The notes under the pieces: model-generated
The model's input: the letters and a program-made list of their open reading frames with translations, nothing else
Databases searched by the model: none
Told to the model about the DNA's origin: nothing
Shown: positions 7,826 to 14,515 of the stretch, one piece after another
How the letters are laid out: the number at the start of each line of letters is the position of its first letter
Position numbering within the stretch: position 1 is the first letter of the stretch
Source: JBBTVP01 sp038063175
GTDB taxonomy: Bacteria; Patescibacteriota; Minisyncoccia; UBA6257; 1-14-0-10-40-38
Direction of reading: 5' to 3'
Length of the DNA: 15,138 nucleotides
Assembly (NCBI GenBank): GCA_038063175.1
Contig: JBBTVP010000008.1
Location: 1 to 15,138 of the forward strand
Made by a program: the position numbers and the translations under genes

Positions 7826-8398
7826 ATGAGTGCCATGGACAAGTTAGTCTTAGATATCGAAACTTCAAACACGTTCGCGGAGGTAGGCGGCAGGGACCGC
7901 CTTGAGGAGCTGAATGTATCTTTGATCGGCGCCTACTCCTACGACGAAAATCGCTACCTCGCGTTCCACGAACACGACATCGCGGCGTTCGAGCCGTACC
8001 TGAAACGCGCAGGTCTCATCATCGGTTTTGCGGTGAACCGGTTCGATATTCCAGTTTTAAAGAAACACTTCTCTCTGAATCTCTCGGCAATTCCCCGGCT
8101 TGATCTCTTAGATGAAATTGAACTTGTACGTGGCGGCCGGGTGAGTTTGAATATCCTTGCAAAGGCAAATCTGGGAATTGAAAAAACTCACGATGGACTC
8201 GATGCTCCCCGGCTCTACCGCGAGGGAAATTTCAAAGAACTTGAAGCGTATTGTTTAAACGACGTGAAGATCACGAAAAATCTCTACGAACTTGTGAAGC
8301 GGCAGGGTCATCTTTTAATTCCTGACCGCATGACCGGTGAACTCGTGAAGACCGAGCTCGATTTACGCGAAGCAGAGCTTCCAGCGACACTGTTTTAA
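7826..8398 (+). CDS. DEDDy 3'-5' exonuclease-like protein (RNase H fold)
   Basis: 190-aa stand-alone exonuclease domain. Seen: Exo I motif LVLDIETS with Asp10 and Glu12, Exo II region IIGFAVNRFDIPVL with Asp74, and Exo III YCLND with Tyr142 and Asp146, which is the YxxxD form (DEDDy). It resembles the YprB / predicted RNase_H_2 family more than DnaQ. No polymerase or helicase domain is attached, so whether it acts on DNA or RNA cannot be told from sequence. A second ATG at 7835 (MDKLVLDIE) is an equally possible start; neither has a Shine-Dalgarno. It ends 5 bp from the convergent PMM/PGM fragment with no terminator visible in between. Confidence 0.82.
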   Translation: MSAMDKLVLDIETSNTFAEVGGRDRLEELNVSLIGAYSYDENRYLAFHEHDIAAFEPYLKRAGLIIGFAVNRFDIPVLKKHFSLNLSAIPRLDLLDEIELVRGGRVSLNILAKANLGIEKTHDGLDAPRLYREGNFKELEAYCLNDVKITKNLYELVKRQGHLLIPDRMTGELVKTELDLREAELPATLF

Positions 8399-8403
8399 AA
8401 TTA

Positions 8404-9327
8404 TTACTCACCAATAAGACTTTTCAGTTCCTTGAGGTGCGTTTTAAATATATCCTCATCCCGTGCCTCGAGGTTTAATCGGAGGAAATTTTCGGTATTC
8501 GAGGGACGTACGCTGAACCACCACTCATGCTTCCCGATGCCAAACTCCATACGGACTCCATCGAGTTTCGAAGTAACACGCGCCCGCCGCTTGAACGCTT
8601 CTTCGATCGTCCGCATCGTTCCCTCCTTGTCGCTGATTTCAAAATTGAGTTCTCCGGAAGCCCACACCGTAGGAAGATGCTTCACCCATCCAGAGAGCCG
8701 TTCGCCATTCGCTTTCAACCGCGACAGTTGGTTTATAAGACAAATTACCGCAAAGAGCCCAGAATCCGCGTAGAAAAAATCTTTGAAGTAGTAGTGCCCG
8801 GATATCTCGGCTCCGAAAGGAACATTTTCTTTCCGCATGAGTTTTTTGATAAAGAAATGCCCCACGCGACAGTCGATGATTTTTTTTCGATCCTTGCGAA
8901 GCCCGTCGCGAAGCATAAACCCGCTTCGCACGTCTACGATTGTTGATCCCCTGAAATTTTTTGACATAAGAAGTGCTGCCGCATCGGGACTCAATCGGTT
9001 TCCCTCGTCATCTACAAAAAATACCCTGTCCCCGTCCCCGTCGAATACCACTCCTATATCCGCCTTCCACTCGAGTACCTCGCGTCCGAGGTTTTCAAAG
9101 GCCCGCCCCACAAGCGGGTTTGGCCCATGCGCCGGGAAACGGCCGTTTGGTTTTACAATAACCACCCTTGAAACGAGGAGCGGGTGATTGGACACAAGTT
9201 CTTTCAGCACCGTTCCCACGGTACCATCCGAACAATCGAACACCACCCGAATTGGATGTTTTATCTGAAGCGTAGAACCGAGGAAATCAGCGTAGATTTT
9301 CGCGTAGTTTATGTGTTGATGCAACAT
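8404..9327 (-). CDS. phosphomannomutase/phosphoglucomutase, C-terminal part (domains II-IV) of a split gene
   Basis: 307 aa carrying the last three domains of the alpha-D-phosphohexomutase family, which interconverts hexose 1- and 6-phosphates for cell-surface sugar synthesis. Seen: start of domain II (IRVVFDCSDGTVG), metal-binding loop DGDGDR at 96-101, sugar-binding loop AEISGH at 173-178, and phosphate-binding loop RPSNTEN at 274-280 (the usual last residue is Pro). The catalytic-serine domain is missing and is encoded by the separate upstream ORF (9465-9857). The start is placed at ATG 9327, just past the palindromic element; the frame stays open to a TAA at 9447-9445 with GTG at 9432 as an alternative start, but that would translate an Arg/Gly-rich palindrome with no family similarity. 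The ATG has no Shine-Dalgarno. It may be a pseudogene half or one half of a two-chain enzyme. Confidence 0.85.
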   Translation of the reverse strand: MLHQHINYAKIYADFLGSTLQIKHPIRVVFDCSDGTVGTVLKELVSNHPLLVSRVVIVKPNGRFPAHGPNPLVGRAFENLGREVLEWKADIGVVFDGDGDRVFFVDDEGNRLSPDAAALLMSKNFRGSTIVDVRSGFMLRDGLRKDRKKIIDCRVGHFFIKKLMRKENVPFGAEISGHYYFKDFFYADSGLFAVICLINQLSRLKANGERLSGWVKHLPTVWASGELNFEISDKEGTMRTIEEAFKRRARVTSKLDGVRMEFGIGKHEWWFSVRPSNTENFLRLNLEARDEDIFKTHLKELKSLIGE

Positions 9328-9335
9328 ATAAATAG

Positions 9336-9438
9336 GAATGTGTGTGCTTCCCTGGGACGCTATCTCCGCGTGGCTCGCGGAGCGCTCTCGCTCCCCCGCC
9401 AAGCGGGGTCCGCGAACCCCCGGGAAGCGCACACATTC
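9336..9438. repeat. GC-rich nested palindromic element splitting the PMM/PGM gene
   Basis: The outer arms GAATGTGTGTGCTTCCC (9336-9352) and GGGAAGCGCACACATTC (9422-9438) form a 17-bp stem with one G-U pair in plus-strand RNA (a C-A mismatch in minus-strand RNA), extended after one bulged T by GGG/CCC (9354-9356 with 9419-9421). Inside lie CTCCGCG/CGCGGAG (9364-9382, 5-nt loop) and CCCCGC/GCGGGG (9394-9408, 3-nt loop). Alternative overlapping hairpins are GGAGCG/CGCTCC (9379-9394) and GGGGT/ACCCC (9405-9420). No ORF for a transposase and no clear target duplication are seen. The shape recalls short palindromic repeats such as Rickettsia palindromic elements or REP/MITE-type elements; copy number in the genome cannot be seen here. 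Confidence 0.75.
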
Positions 9439-9464
9439 ATCATTTTAGTCATGCTCTCTAAAAA

Positions 9465-9857
9465 CTACAGCACCAATCTTTTCAGCTCTTCACCGCTTAT
9501 CGGAGCCGCTCCTTTTCCGACTGCTTTTACCCCGTTCCATTCTTTCGGATTATGGGATGCCGTGATCATGATGCCTCCTTTCGCTTTCAGATGGTTTACA
9601 AGAAAATAGAGCATGGGACTCGTCATGAGTCCTCCGGCAATCACTTCTCCTTTCACACCGCTCCGCTTCAATGATCCGACCATAGCCCGATAGAGTTCGG
9701 GAGAGGAAAGTCGCGCATCGTGACCCACGATGACTTTTCCGCCCCCCCAGAATTTCATGAGTCCACGCGCGATCGCGATAACCACCGTTTCATTTATTTC
9801 GGAAGGATATTTCCCTCGCGCGTCGTAGGCCTTAAAAATATGTGGATGGAATCGCAT
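9465..9857 (-). CDS. phosphomannomutase/phosphoglucomutase, N-terminal part (domain I) of a split gene
   Basis: 130 aa covering domain I of the phosphohexomutase family: IFKAYDARGKYP at the start, VGHDARLSSPELYRAM, and the active-site loop MITASHNPKEWNG with the phospho-serine Ser101. Family members are about 450 aa; this frame stops at TAG (9467-9465) soon after ISGEELKRLVL. The other two frames also stop before the palindromic element (TAG near 9460, TAA at 9447-9445), so a single frameshift does not explain the break. The remaining domains follow as a separate ORF (8404-9327) in a different frame. The strong promoter with a very short leader suggests the locus is still transcribed. No Shine-Dalgarno precedes the ATG. 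Confidence 0.85.
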   Translation of the reverse strand: MRFHPHIFKAYDARGKYPSEINETVVIAIARGLMKFWGGGKVIVGHDARLSSPELYRAMVGSLKRSGVKGEVIAGGLMTSPMLYFLVNHLKAKGGIMITASHNPKEWNGVKAVGKGAAPISGEELKRLVL

Positions 9858-9869
9858 AGGTTACTGCTC

Positions 9870-9898
9870 ATTATATAGGAATACGCCGAGTCGCGGAA
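9870..9898 (-). promoter_or_regulatory. promoter of the PMM/PGM N-terminal ORF
   Basis: The minus strand has a perfect TATAAT (9875-9870), with a weak TTCCGC 17 nt upstream (9898-9893). The predicted start near 9863 leaves a leader of only about 6 nt before the ATG at 9857, with no ribosome binding site. Confidence 0.55.
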
Positions 9899-9910
9899 CA
9901 GGAGAGTTCC
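9895..9910. repeat. GGAAC-N6-GTTCC dyad between divergent promoters
   Basis: A perfect 5-bp inverted repeat around AGGAGA, in the 126-bp gap between the divergent PMM/PGM fragment and ftsK. It overlaps the weak -35 box of the minus-strand promoter and could be a repressor site; it could also be chance. Confidence 0.3.
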
Positions 9911-9947
9911 TCTTTTGAATTCCCTGGTGGCTTGTCGCCTTCTCTAC

Positions 9948-9953
9948 TATAAT
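9948..9953 (+). promoter_or_regulatory. ftsK -10 box
   Basis: A perfect TATAAT 31 bp upstream of the ftsK ATG; no convincing -35 box at 16-18 nt. The predicted leader is about 24 nt and has no Shine-Dalgarno. Confidence 0.45.
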
Positions 9954-9983
9954 AAGCAGCATTGAGACAGGCAACTTTCACCC

Positions 9984-12095
9984 ATGAAGAAATCAAAGCG
10001 GAAACGTGAATCAAAGAATTCCGACGAGGTAAAATTCATCCCAGTTTCTAAAATTGGAACTGAAACGAAAAAAAGTGTCGCGGCGGTTCTTCTCCTTGGT
10101 CTTGCCATCCTTCTTATTCTCGCGAGCATCGACAAAGCGGGACCCGTGGGCACGCTCACATTCCACGGATTCACAAAGCTTTTCGGTATTGGATACTATC
10201 TCCTCCCCGGAGTTTCTCTCATACTCGCGCTTCTCTTCTTCTTCACGAGGGAGCGGCGCTTCATGGGAACCACGCTTGGCGCTGCGGCGGGCACGATACT
10301 CACGAGTCTCGGACTCATCGATGTTCTTTTCCCCGGGAACGGCGGCTTCATCGGAACCGCGATCGGTTCGCTCGAGGGAGCGTTTGGTAAAACTGCGACG
10401 ATTGTGCTTACCACCACCCTCATCGTGACTCTTCTCCTCATTGCCGGAAACGCTTCGCTCCGGTTCCGGAAGCGAGAGAACGAAACCTATGTTCACGAAG
10501 AAGACGCCGAAACGCCTATTGCAGTCGCCGAGGTAGAAGTAGAAGAAGAAACCACCGAAGCACCGGAAGAAATTGAGGTACCTTCCTCGAGCCAGAAGCG
10601 GGAACTCGAAGCCGAACCAGTGGTCGCCGAAGCCGCAACGCTCGCGCCAGCGCTCAAAACCGCGATCGCGAAAGCAAAGGACTACGTCGCCCCGCCCCTC
10701 TCACTCCTTAAATCATCAACTGAAAAACCGACATCGGGAGATCTCCGTGCGAATGCGAATATTATCAAGCGTACACTCGAGAGCTTCGGAATCGCCGTGG
10801 ATATGGGAGAAATCAACATCGGCCCGAAGGTGACGCGGTACACCCTGAAACCCGCTGAAGGGGTGAAGCTTATGAAAATTACGGCATTAAGTCCCGATCT
10901 TTCGCTCGCGCTCGCCGCTCATCCAATCCGCATTGAAGCACCGATCCCGGGAAAATCTCTTGTAGGAATTGAGGTGCCGAACAAAGCCGCAGCAATCGTG
11001 CGGCTCGGCAACCTCATGGGATACCAGGAATTTTCAAATGGTGGTCCCCTCATGATTCCCCTTGGCCGCGATGTTTCCGGTGAGCCAATCTTTTCTGATA
11101 TCGAGCGCATGCCGCACCTCCTTGTTGCCGGAGCAACAGGATCCGGCAAATCAATCACGATCCACAGTATCTTGAGCGCCCTTCTTTTCAAGAACGGTCC
11201 CGCGACCCTGAAACTCATTTTGATAGACCCGAAACGTGTCGAACTTTCAATCTACGAAGGCATCCCCCATCTCATCGCGCCCGTGATCACCGAGGGAAGA
11301 AAATCGGTTGCCGTATTCCGCTGGGCAATCGGTGAAATGGAGCGCCGGTATGAGATGTTACTTCAGGCCCGCGTGCGAGACATCAAAAACTACAACAAGA
11401 GCAGTAACGAACCGATGCCCTACATCGTGATAGTCGTTGACGAAATGGCAGATCTTATGGCAAGCTACGGCAAGGAAATCGAAGGTTCGATCGTCCGGCT
11501 CGCCCAGATGGCACGGGCAACGGGGATCCACCTTATTGTCTCGACTCAGCGGCCGTCGGTTGAAGTCATCACCGGTCTCATCAAAGCGAACATCACCACG
11601 AGAATTGCACTCCAGGTCGCGAGCCAGATCGACTCCCGGACTATCCTCGATGCCGCGGGTGCTGAAAAACTCTTAGGCGGCGGCGACCTCCTCTTTGTTT
11701 CTTCTGAATTTTCAAAACCGAAACGCATCCAGGGTGCCTACCTCACCGAAGAGGAAATTCACAAAGTCACCGATTTTATCAAAGAGAATAATGAAGTGGT
11801 CACGATTGCCGGAGCATCTTCGTCTCCCGGAGTCGTGGACACCCTCACGGGACCTGGAAATGGAATCTCGCTCGATGGAGGGGATGAGGAAGATGACGAA
11901 CTGTACGAAGAAGCGGTGCAAGCGGTACGAGACGCAAAGAAAGCATCCGCTTCACTCCTTCAGCGCCGGCTGAAGGTGGGTTATGCAAGAGCTGCACGAC
12001 TCCTGGACATCATGGAGGCAAAGGGTATTATCGGACCAGGTGAAGGAGCGAAGCCACGAGCAATTCTTATCGAGGAGGATGAAGGGGCAGTCTAG
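9984..12095 (+). CDS. ftsK: DNA translocase FtsK/SpoIIIE
   Basis: Septum-anchored ATP-driven dsDNA pump that moves the chromosome at division; 703 aa, in the short FtsK/SpoIIIE range. Seen: a basic N-terminus, about four membrane segments (31-50, 68-88, 95-115, 137-155), an acidic Glu-rich linker (about 165-215), the alpha/beta motor with NIGPKVTRYTL near 278, Walker A GATGSGKS at 383-390, Walker B IVVDEMADLM at 483-492, and STQRPSVEVITG near 520. The C-terminal winged-helix gamma domain (about 636-703: SASLLQRRLKVGYARAARL) would read polar DNA signals. The rodZ-like gene starts 6 bp after its stop and recA follows, giving a division/recombination cluster. Nothing essential appears missing. 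Confidence 0.96.
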   Translation: MKKSKRKRESKNSDEVKFIPVSKIGTETKKSVAAVLLLGLAILLILASIDKAGPVGTLTFHGFTKLFGIGYYLLPGVSLILALLFFFTRERRFMGTTLGAAAGTILTSLGLIDVLFPGNGGFIGTAIGSLEGAFGKTATIVLTTTLIVTLLLIAGNASLRFRKRENETYVHEEDAETPIAVAEVEVEEETTEAPEEIEVPSSSQKRELEAEPVVAEAATLAPALKTAIAKAKDYVAPPLSLLKSSTEKPTSGDLRANANIIKRTLESFGIAVDMGEINIGPKVTRYTLKPAEGVKLMKITALSPDLSLALAAHPIRIEAPIPGKSLVGIEVPNKAAAIVRLGNLMGYQEFSNGGPLMIPLGRDVSGEPIFSDIERMPHLLVAGATGSGKSITIHSILSALLFKNGPATLKLILIDPKRVELSIYEGIPHLIAPVITEGRKSVAVFRWAIGEMERRYEMLLQARVRDIKNYNKSSNEPMPYIVIVVDEMADLMASYGKEIEGSIVRLAQMARATGIHLIVSTQRPSVEVITGLIKANITTRIALQVASQIDSRTILDAAGAEKLLGGGDLLFVSSEFSKPKRIQGAYLTEEEIHKVTDFIKENNEVVTIAGASSSPGVVDTLTGPGNGISLDGGDEEDDELYEEAVQAVRDAKKASASLLQRRLKVGYARAARLLDIMEAKGIIGPGEGAKPRAILIEEDEGAV

Positions 12096-12101
12096 ATCGT
12101 T

Positions 12102-12761
12102 ATGGAAAAAACATTAAAGGATATTCTGCGGGATGCGATGCAGGCAAAGGGCATAACCGTCATGCGCCTTAGGCAGCAGACGGGAATTGCTGAGCGCTAC
12201 ATCACGGCGTTCCTTGAAGATGCAGTGGATAAGCTTCCTGCGACGCCGTACGCCCGAGGATATTTAATCCGCATCGGTGCCGCACTCGAACTCGACGGCA
12301 ACGCGCTCTGGGAAATGCACCGCACCACAATGACTTCGAAGAGTTCCGGAGCGGAAGATCGCATGCCGGAGAACCGTTTTGCGCTGAAACGCATGAACCG
12401 CAAGCTCGTGTTTGGCATCGGCATCGCTATTCTCGCCGTGGCATATCTCCTCGTGAACGCGAACCGTTTTCTCGGTCGGCCTGAACTCAAACTCACAACC
12501 CCAAGTCCCGAAACATCGGTCACGACCGCGAGTATCGTCATGGTCTCCGGCGTCATTGAACCGGGCAACCTTGTCTCGGTTGGCGGTGAAGAAGTATCCG
12601 CAGACAGTGAAGGACAATTCGAAACATCTTACCGGCTCGAACCAGGGTTGAATATCATTACCATTTCAACGAAAAATCCAGTAATTGGCAGGAAGAACGA
12701 GGTGGTCCGTCAGGTTATCTATGAACCAGGCGCAGAAGAAACAATAGACGACACACAATAG
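12102..12761 (+). CDS. RodZ-like protein: HTH, one membrane segment, Ig-like extracytoplasmic domain
   Basis: 219 aa. Residues about 1-75 form a helix-turn-helix of the RodZ (HTH_25) type: LKDILRDAMQAKGIT, LRQQTGIAERYITAFLE, and YARGYLIRIGAALELD. A single membrane helix lies at about 102-120 after basic residues (KRMNRK), and the outer part (about 130-208) is a small beta domain with VSGVIEPGNLVSVGGEEV and a GLNIITI strand, like glucodextranase-B/PKD-type modules seen on CPR RodZ-like proteins. In model bacteria RodZ links MreB to the cell wall; no mreB is in the window, so the shape role is inference. Its gene is 6 bp behind ftsK and probably cotranscribed. There is no Shine-Dalgarno close to the ATG. 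The stop codon lies in a 12-bp tandem repeat and in a dyad. Confidence 0.85.
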   Translation: MEKTLKDILRDAMQAKGITVMRLRQQTGIAERYITAFLEDAVDKLPATPYARGYLIRIGAALELDGNALWEMHRTTMTSKSSGAEDRMPENRFALKRMNRKLVFGIGIAILAVAYLLVNANRFLGRPELKLTTPSPETSVTTASIVMVSGVIEPGNLVSVGGEEVSADSEGQFETSYRLEPGLNIITISTKNPVIGRKNEVVRQVIYEPGAEETIDDTQ

Positions 12762-12766
12762 ACGAC
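12741..12766 (+). repeat. two direct copies of ACAATAGACGAC
   Basis: Copies at 12741-12752 and 12755-12766 are identical with a period of 14 bp and cover the 3' end of the rodZ-like gene. In the second copy TAG is the stop codon. This looks like a small tandem duplication. Confidence 0.7.
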
Positions 12767-12788
12767 CGACATTGTCCGTTGTTTATTG
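12756..12788 (+). repeat. 33-nt dyad between rodZ-like gene and recA
   Basis: Arms CAATAGACGAC (12756-12766) and GTTGTTTATTG (12778-12788) pair over 11 bp in RNA with two G-U pairs, then a C-C mismatch, then an inner GAC-ATT-GTC. It covers the rodZ-like stop and the -35 area of the recA promoter. There is no T-run after it, so it is not a standard intrinsic terminator; it may reduce read-through or be a protein-binding site. Confidence 0.5.
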
Positions 12789-12806
12789 GATGTCCTATGT
12801 TATACT
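12779..12806 (+). promoter_or_regulatory. recA promoter
   Basis: Extended -10 TGTTATACT (12798-12806), with a weak TTGTTT (12779-12784) 16 nt upstream. The predicted leader is about 30 nt, AT-rich, and has no Shine-Dalgarno. No LexA-like GAAC-N4-GTTC or CTG-N10-CAG box is visible. Confidence 0.5.
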
Positions 12807-12841
12807 GTCAATTATTAACAACAATTATTTAATACCGCCCT

Positions 12842-13852
12842 ATGGCACCGAAAAAAAACCAAGAAGGTGAGGCGAAATCTGACGACCAAAGCATTGATAA
12901 ATTACTCGAGACTTTGCAAGACAAGTTTGGAGAGGGTTCGATCATGAAACTCGGCGAGGCGAGAAAAACGGCGGTTGAAGTCATCCCGACCGGTTCGTTC
13001 TCGCTCGACTTAGCGCTCGGCGTAGGCGGTCTCCCCCGCGGCCGGGTCGTTGAAATCTATGGGCCAGAGAGTTCTGGGAAAACCACGCTTGCGTTAAACG
13101 TCGTCGCGCAAGCCCAGAAGCAAGGCGGCAAAGCCGCGTTTATTGATGCCGAACACGCGCTCGATCCCGAGTATGCGGAAAAACTGGGAGTAAAAATAAA
13201 CGAGCTTTTGATTTCCCAGCCGGATAACGGCGAAGATGCGCTCAATATTTTAGAGAGCTTAGTTCGTTCCGGAATGATTTCAGTTATTGTGGTTGACTCC
13301 GTTGCCGCGCTCACCCCGAAAGCAGAACTCGAAGGAGAAATGGGGGAACAACATATGGGTCGCCAGGCGCGAATGATGGGACAAGCGCTTCGGAAATTGA
13401 CCGCAATCGCGAATACTACCCACACCCTCATCATTTTCATTAACCAGATTCGGATGAAGATCGGTATTATGTTCGGAAACCCCGAGACGACGCCGGGAGG
13501 ACGCGCCCTCCCTTTCGCGGCTTCCGTCCGTATCGACATCCGCCGCATCGCGCAGATTAAGAAAGGCGAGGATGTAGTGGGGAACCGAGTGAAAGCGAAG
13601 GTAGTGAAAAACAAGGTAGCGCCTCCCTTCAGGCTCGCCGAATTCGACATCACCTTTGGTGAAGGAATCTCCTACGAATCAGATGTGGCGAATACCGCGC
13701 TGAAGTACGGCGTAATGACGAAAACCGGTGCCTCGTACATATTCGAAGGAGAAAAAATCGGTGTTGGCATCGAAACAGTCAAGGAACGGCTGAAGGGAGA
13801 CAAGAAACTACTCCATGAGATTGAGAAGAAGGTGCGGGAGGTTGCTAAGTAG
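12842..13852 (+). CDS. recA: RecA recombinase
   Basis: ATP-dependent strand-exchange protein that forms filaments on single-stranded DNA; 336 aa. Seen: Walker A GPESSGKTT at 74-82, catalytic Glu104 in IDAEHALD, Walker B VIVVDSVAALTPKAE (148-162), L1 region MGRQARMMGQALRKL, loop L2 with FGNPETTPGG at 211-220, and a short C-terminal domain ending in EIEKKVREVAK. The acidic tail found in E. coli RecA is absent, so the protein ends right after the C-terminal globular domain. Following L2 the sequence is RALPFAASVR where E. coli has NALKFYASVR. It has its own promoter behind the rodZ-like gene. No lexA or recX is in the window. Confidence 0.98.
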   Translation: MAPKKNQEGEAKSDDQSIDKLLETLQDKFGEGSIMKLGEARKTAVEVIPTGSFSLDLALGVGGLPRGRVVEIYGPESSGKTTLALNVVAQAQKQGGKAAFIDAEHALDPEYAEKLGVKINELLISQPDNGEDALNILESLVRSGMISVIVVDSVAALTPKAELEGEMGEQHMGRQARMMGQALRKLTAIANTTHTLIIFINQIRMKIGIMFGNPETTPGGRALPFAASVRIDIRRIAQIKKGEDVVGNRVKAKVVKNKVAPPFRLAEFDITFGEGISYESDVANTALKYGVMTKTGASYIFEGEKIGVGIETVKERLKGDKKLLHEIEKKVREVAK

Positions 13853-13860
13853 CTCGGAAA

Positions 13861-13876
13861 TGTTATTCTTTGGGAG
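13861..13876 (+). promoter_or_regulatory. extended -10 and GGGAG site before the membrane protein gene
   Basis: TGTTATTCT (13861-13869) is an extended -10 motif 11 bp before the ATG at 13880, and GGGAG (13872-13876) is the only clear Shine-Dalgarno-like sequence next to a start in this window, though only 3 nt from the ATG. They cannot both serve the same transcript well: a start near 13876 would delete the GGGAG. Confidence 0.3.
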
Positions 13877-13879
13877 AAA

Positions 13880-14515
13880 ATGAAATTTCTCGTAAGTGCC
13901 ATCGTTTTCGGGATATCCTATCTTTTCCTATCATTTAATGACTTTATTTACTTTTCTCTAAATTTCGCAATTACAAAAGGGGCTAGAAGCCTCATTTATG
14001 TAATGTTGGCCGGTATCGTGGCGGTCATTACTTTTTTTATTGGAGAACGATTCGAACGAAAGATACAAAACAAAACTTCTGGGACTACCTATACTACTCC
14101 GATGACCTTATTAAGTCCGAGACTTCTTCTGTTTGTTTTTTTATTATTGATATTCTTGCCCCTTCCCCAATTTTTTTGTGTTGACGGCTGCGAGCTAATG
14201 TCGTCACCCCTTATTTTATCGTTATCGCCATTCTTATTGATTCCAATTTTCCTTATTCAATTTTTGGGAAATGTTATCGTACTTTTTTTCATACTATATT
14301 TGGTAGCGAAAAAATTCCGAGATGCACGTTTTATGCCGGAACTCCTCTTTGTCGTCGTGAGTGTTGCTTGGATATTCTTTGCTCCCATCTTTTACGAAAG
14401 ATGGGCATTCATTCTTCTTGGAATCATATGGTCTGCACTTACTCTTACGTTGGCTTCTCGATTTAGTCATATGCCCCAACAGGGAATACCATTCCTACGA
14501 TTGCGCGATAGATAA
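13880..14515 (+). CDS. unrecognised multi-pass membrane protein
   Basis: 211 aa that I do not recognise. About six hydrophobic segments are seen (roughly 4-19, 37-54, 80-98, 110-143 as one or two helices, 153-171, 175-193), rich in Phe, Leu and Ile, with a basic loop at 57-65 (ERFERKIQNK) and a basic C-terminus (RLRDR). Two cysteines lie close together in one loop (C100 and C104, CVDGC). No enzymatic motif is evident. The gene is visibly more AT-rich and uses more TTT/TTA/ATT codons than recA and ftsK before it, which may only reflect its hydrophobic content or may mean a different origin. It starts 27 bp after recA and may be cotranscribed with it. Confidence 0.7.
   Translation: MKFLVSAIVFGISYLFLSFNDFIYFSLNFAITKGARSLIYVMLAGIVAVITFFIGERFERKIQNKTSGTTYTTPMTLLSPRLLLFVFLLLIFLPLPQFFCVDGCELMSSPLILSLSPFLLIPIFLIQFLGNVIVLFFILYLVAKKFRDARFMPELLFVVVSVAWIFFAPIFYERWAFILLGIIWSALTLTLASRFSHMPQQGIPFLRLRDR

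Noticed and set aside
7791..7833. ATAGCACTC and GAGTGCCAT before the exonuclease gene, like split CIRCE half-sites
   Set aside because: The arms match CIRCE in part, but the spacer is about 29 nt instead of 9; HrcA sites are strict in spacing, so I treat this as chance.
9336..9438. tRNA or tRNA-like gene in the structured block (a GGGGTTCG-type T-arm on the minus strand)
   Set aside because: The outer stem is 17-20 bp instead of 7, there is no proper D-arm or anticodon arm, and the T-loop spacing is wrong.
9445..9467. Programmed frameshift joining the two PMM/PGM ORFs
   Set aside because: All three minus-strand frames contain a stop between the end of domain I and the palindromic element, and no slippery sequence is evident, so one shift cannot join them.
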